Assembly: GCA_946221045.1 (NCBI GenBank)
Contig: CAMIIY010000095.1
Coordinates: 1 to 7,286, forward strand
DNA from: an uncultured Oceanospirillaceae bacterium
GTDB lineage: Bacteria; Pseudomonadota; Gammaproteobacteria; Pseudomonadales; Balneatricaceae
Direction: 5' to 3'
DNA length: 7,286 nt
In this document: piece after piece, positions 5,132 to 7,286 of the stretch
Layout of the letters: the number at the start of each line of letters is the position of its first letter
How positions within the stretch are numbered: the stretch's first letter is position 1
Made by a program: the position numbers and the translations under genes
The notes under the pieces: generated by a model
Database searches by the model: none
What the model was told of the DNA's origin: nothing
What the model saw: the letters and a program-made list of their open reading frames with translations, nothing else

Positions 5132-7141
5132 TCAATCAAACATATTTTTCAGGCTGTTGAGGGTAGCGTTGCCCCGGCGCTGATTGGCAACCTGACAGCG
5201 CTCGCCTAAACCTTCCACTTCAAGATCTTCCGGTGGCAGTTCATCCAGAAACCGACTGGGAATGCAGTCTACTTTCTCACCATACTGCTTGCGCTGTTTT
5301 GCCAGTGTGATGGTCAGTGCCCGTTTAGCCCGGGTAATGCCCACATACGCCAGCCGACGCTCCTCTTCGATATTGTCAGTTTCTATACTGTTTCGATGCG
5401 GCAGCAGCTCTTCTTCCATGCCCATCAGAAACACATAGGGGAACTCAAGGCCTTTAGATGCGTGCAGTGTCATCAGTTGCACACGGTTTGAATCATCCTC
5501 TTCTTCCTGACGGTCGAGCATGTCCAGCAGCACCAGGCGGGTGATGGCCTCTTCGATGCCCGCATCAGGATCATCCTCCTGCAAGCGTTCCAAAGTGGAA
5601 CGCAGAGAGTCCAGCAGAAATCCCACGTTCTGAATCCGTTTTTCTGCCATGGCATCACTGGTACTGTTTTCAGCAATCCAGCCTTCGTAATCCATGTCCC
5701 GGATCATCTCCTGAATCGCGGCAATAGGATCATCCTCGTAGCAACGCTTCAGAATATGCTGCAGCCACTGGCAAAAGCGTCTGAGGCGCTGCACCGCATT
5801 GGCCGGCATCGCCTGTTCCAGCCCCAGCTCGCCACAGGCGTCAAACATGCTGATCTGGCGTTCCAGCGCGTAAGAACCCAGCTTCTGCAGCGTGCTCGGA
5901 CCGATCTCACGCCGGGGCAGATTAATAATGCGCAGAAAGGCGTTGTCATCATCGGGATTGATCAGCACTTTCAGGTAGCTCATCAAATCTTTGATTTCCG
6001 TGCGGGCAAAAAACGAGGTGCCGCCACTGAGTTTGTAAGGCACCTGATACTGCTGCAGCTTGATCTCAAGCAATCGGGCCTGAAAGTTACCCCGGTAGAG
6101 TATCGCCATGTCCCGAAAAGCGATGTTGTTGCGCAGATGCAGATCAAGAATCTCCATAGCAATGCGTTCACATTCAGCTTCTTCATTGGCATTGTACAGC
6201 ACCCGAATAGGGTCCCCCATGCCCATCTCACTCCACAGCTGCTTCTCGAAAACGTGGGGATTATTGGCAATCAGGGTATTGGCCGCTTTAAGAATACGGC
6301 TGGTCGAGCGGTAATTCTGTTCCAGCTTGATCACTTTTAAACTGGGGAAGTCCTGCTGCAGCTGAGCCAGATTTTCTGGCCGTGCACCACGCCAGGCATA
6401 GATTGACTGGTCATCATCGCCCACCACTGTCAGCGCGCCGCGGGTACCCACCAGCTGTTTGACCAAACGGTATTGGGAGAGGTTGGTGTCCTGATACTCA
6501 TCCACCAGCAAATAACGCAGGCGGTTTTGCCAGCGTTCCAGTGCATCCGGTTGAGAAGCAAATAACCGCACCGGGATCAGAATCAGGTCATCAAAGTCCA
6601 CCGCATTATAGGCCCGCAGGTGGGTTTCATAGACCTCATAGGCCCGGGCCGCCAGAATCTCCAGTGGTAGCTGGGCACGGCTGAGGGCCGTGTCCGGATC
6701 AACCATGTCGTTTTTCCAGTTTGAAATCTGGTGCTGAACCGCTTCAACCTGATCGGTTTCCTCATTGTTTTGCAACATCAGATCACGTAACAGGGCTTTG
6801 CTGTCCTGCGCGTCAAAAATAGAAAAGCCCGGTTTAAAGCCCAGTAATTTGTGTTCACGCCGGATAATGGTCATGCCCAGATTATGGAATGTCGCTACAG
6901 TCAGTCCGCGTGAGGGCTGCCCCTCCAGCAGACTGCTGACGCGTTCTTTCATCTCTCTGGAGGCTTTATTGGTGAAGGTGACCGCCGCAATATTGGCTGG
7001 CTTGATACCGCACTCATTGACCAGATACGCAATTTTCTGGGTTATCACACTGGTCTTGCCTGAGCCTGCACCAGCCAGCACCAGCAAAGGGCCGTTGATA
7101 TATTTCACAGCATCGCGCTGACGGGCGTTAAGGTGTTTCAC
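5132..7141 (-). CDS. rep: ATP-dependent DNA helicase Rep
   Basis: This 669-residue superfamily 1A 3'-to-5' helicase is close to the roughly 673 residues of Escherichia coli Rep and colinear with it. Rep moves on single-stranded DNA, clears proteins from replication forks and supports PriA/PriC-dependent restart. Visible motifs in order are Walker A AGAGSGKT (23-30), motif Ia TFTNKASREMKER (55-67), Walker B LLVDEYQDTN (211-220), motif III GDDDQSIYAWRGA (241-253) and motif IV LEQNYRS (273-279). Motif V QLMTLHASKGLEF starts at 555 and motif VI EERRLAYVGITRAK at 593. The 2B-domain signature GGTSFF...EIKDLMSYL, followed by PDDDNAFLRI and a PRREIGP stretch, distinguishes Rep from UvrD and PcrA. The start is GTG at 7141, because the next residues align with the Rep N-terminus. 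The ribosome binding site is weak, which suggests modest expression. The C-terminal tail after about 640 is variable, as expected. No motif is damaged. Confidence 0.97.
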   Translation of the reverse strand: MKHLNARQRDAVKYINGPLLVLAGAGSGKTSVITQKIAYLVNECGIKPANIAAVTFTNKASREMKERVSSLLEGQPSRGLTVATFHNLGMTIIRREHKLLGFKPGFSIFDAQDSKALLRDLMLQNNEETDQVEAVQHQISNWKNDMVDPDTALSRAQLPLEILAARAYEVYETHLRAYNAVDFDDLILIPVRLFASQPDALERWQNRLRYLLVDEYQDTNLSQYRLVKQLVGTRGALTVVGDDDQSIYAWRGARPENLAQLQQDFPSLKVIKLEQNYRSTSRILKAANTLIANNPHVFEKQLWSEMGMGDPIRVLYNANEEAECERIAMEILDLHLRNNIAFRDMAILYRGNFQARLLEIKLQQYQVPYKLSGGTSFFARTEIKDLMSYLKVLINPDDDNAFLRIINLPRREIGPSTLQKLGSYALERQISMFDACGELGLEQAMPANAVQRLRRFCQWLQHILKRCYEDDPIAAIQEMIRDMDYEGWIAENSTSDAMAEKRIQNVGFLLDSLRSTLERLQEDDPDAGIEEAITRLVLLDMLDRQEEEDDSNRVQLMTLHASKGLEFPYVFLMGMEEELLPHRNSIETDNIEEERRLAYVGITRAKRALTITLAKQRKQYGEKVDCIPSRFLDELPPEDLEVEGLGERCQVANQRRGNATLNSLKNMFD

Positions 7142-7286
7142 TCTACTAACTCAGGAAATGATTAAAGTTTTAATTACCAAGGCCGAATGCATAAAGACAG
7201 GTGATGGTGTTTATACCACGTTCAGCTGTAAGCGGGCCCAGGCATCAGGCCCGACGCTATTATGACATGTATAAAGAAAGTGGGGC
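7142..7286. other. rep leader and window edge, with one inverted repeat
   Basis: No gene is supported in these 145 bases. CGGGCC (7233-7238) and GGCCCG (7248-7253) form a perfect six-pair stem with a nine-base loop. It has no T-tract on either side, so it may be a leader structure of rep or part of an upstream terminator. A CATAAT on the minus strand near the edge could be a rep -10, but its -35 would fall at or beyond the window end. Confidence 0.4.

Noticed and set aside
5756..6340. Plus-strand open frame of 194 codons
   Set aside because: It is antisense to the intact rep gene, and the product has no recognisable motif.

Overview
The window looks like chromosomal DNA of a gammaproteobacterium, probably a marine or salt-tolerant one. 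Full-length Rep helicase and YaeQ resemble the enterobacterial and pseudomonad proteins throughout. A cytochrome c5 gene next to rep is an arrangement I recall from pseudomonads. NhaD-type sodium/proton antiporters are typical of marine, halophilic and alkaliphilic gammaproteobacteria. No species can be named from the sequence.

Layout, left to right. A two-domain putative DNA-binding protein (138-719, +) is followed by yaeQ (823-1365, +). A convergent intergenic region with two terminator-like hairpins separates yaeQ from nhaD (3501-1612, -). nhaD is broken by one in-frame TGA, and its cytoplasmic loop carries an inserted PAS domain. A roughly 500-base gap upstream of nhaD holds no convincing gene. 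It does contain an inverted, degenerate copy of the 5' half of a tRNA-Arg gene, and an open frame without a start codon. Next come the intact tRNA-Arg(CCG) gene with a clear stable-RNA promoter (-), a 72-residue four-cysteine small protein (4384-4166, -), and cytochrome c5 (4668-5084, +). A strong bidirectional terminator separates cytochrome c5 from rep (7141-5132, -). The last 145 bases are the rep leader.

The genes do not form one pathway. They are mostly single transcription units: an ion transporter, a periplasmic electron carrier, a replication-restart helicase, a tRNA gene and small proteins of unclear role. The most unusual object is the PAS-NhaD protein, in which a sensor-type domain sits inside a sodium/proton antiporter. 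That architecture would let a cytoplasmic cue control antiport directly. The TGA sits where I expect a tryptophan in the NhaD family, so a recent nonsense mutation, a sequencing error or stop-codon readthrough all remain possible. No CRISPR array, insertion sequence, rRNA or transposase was seen.
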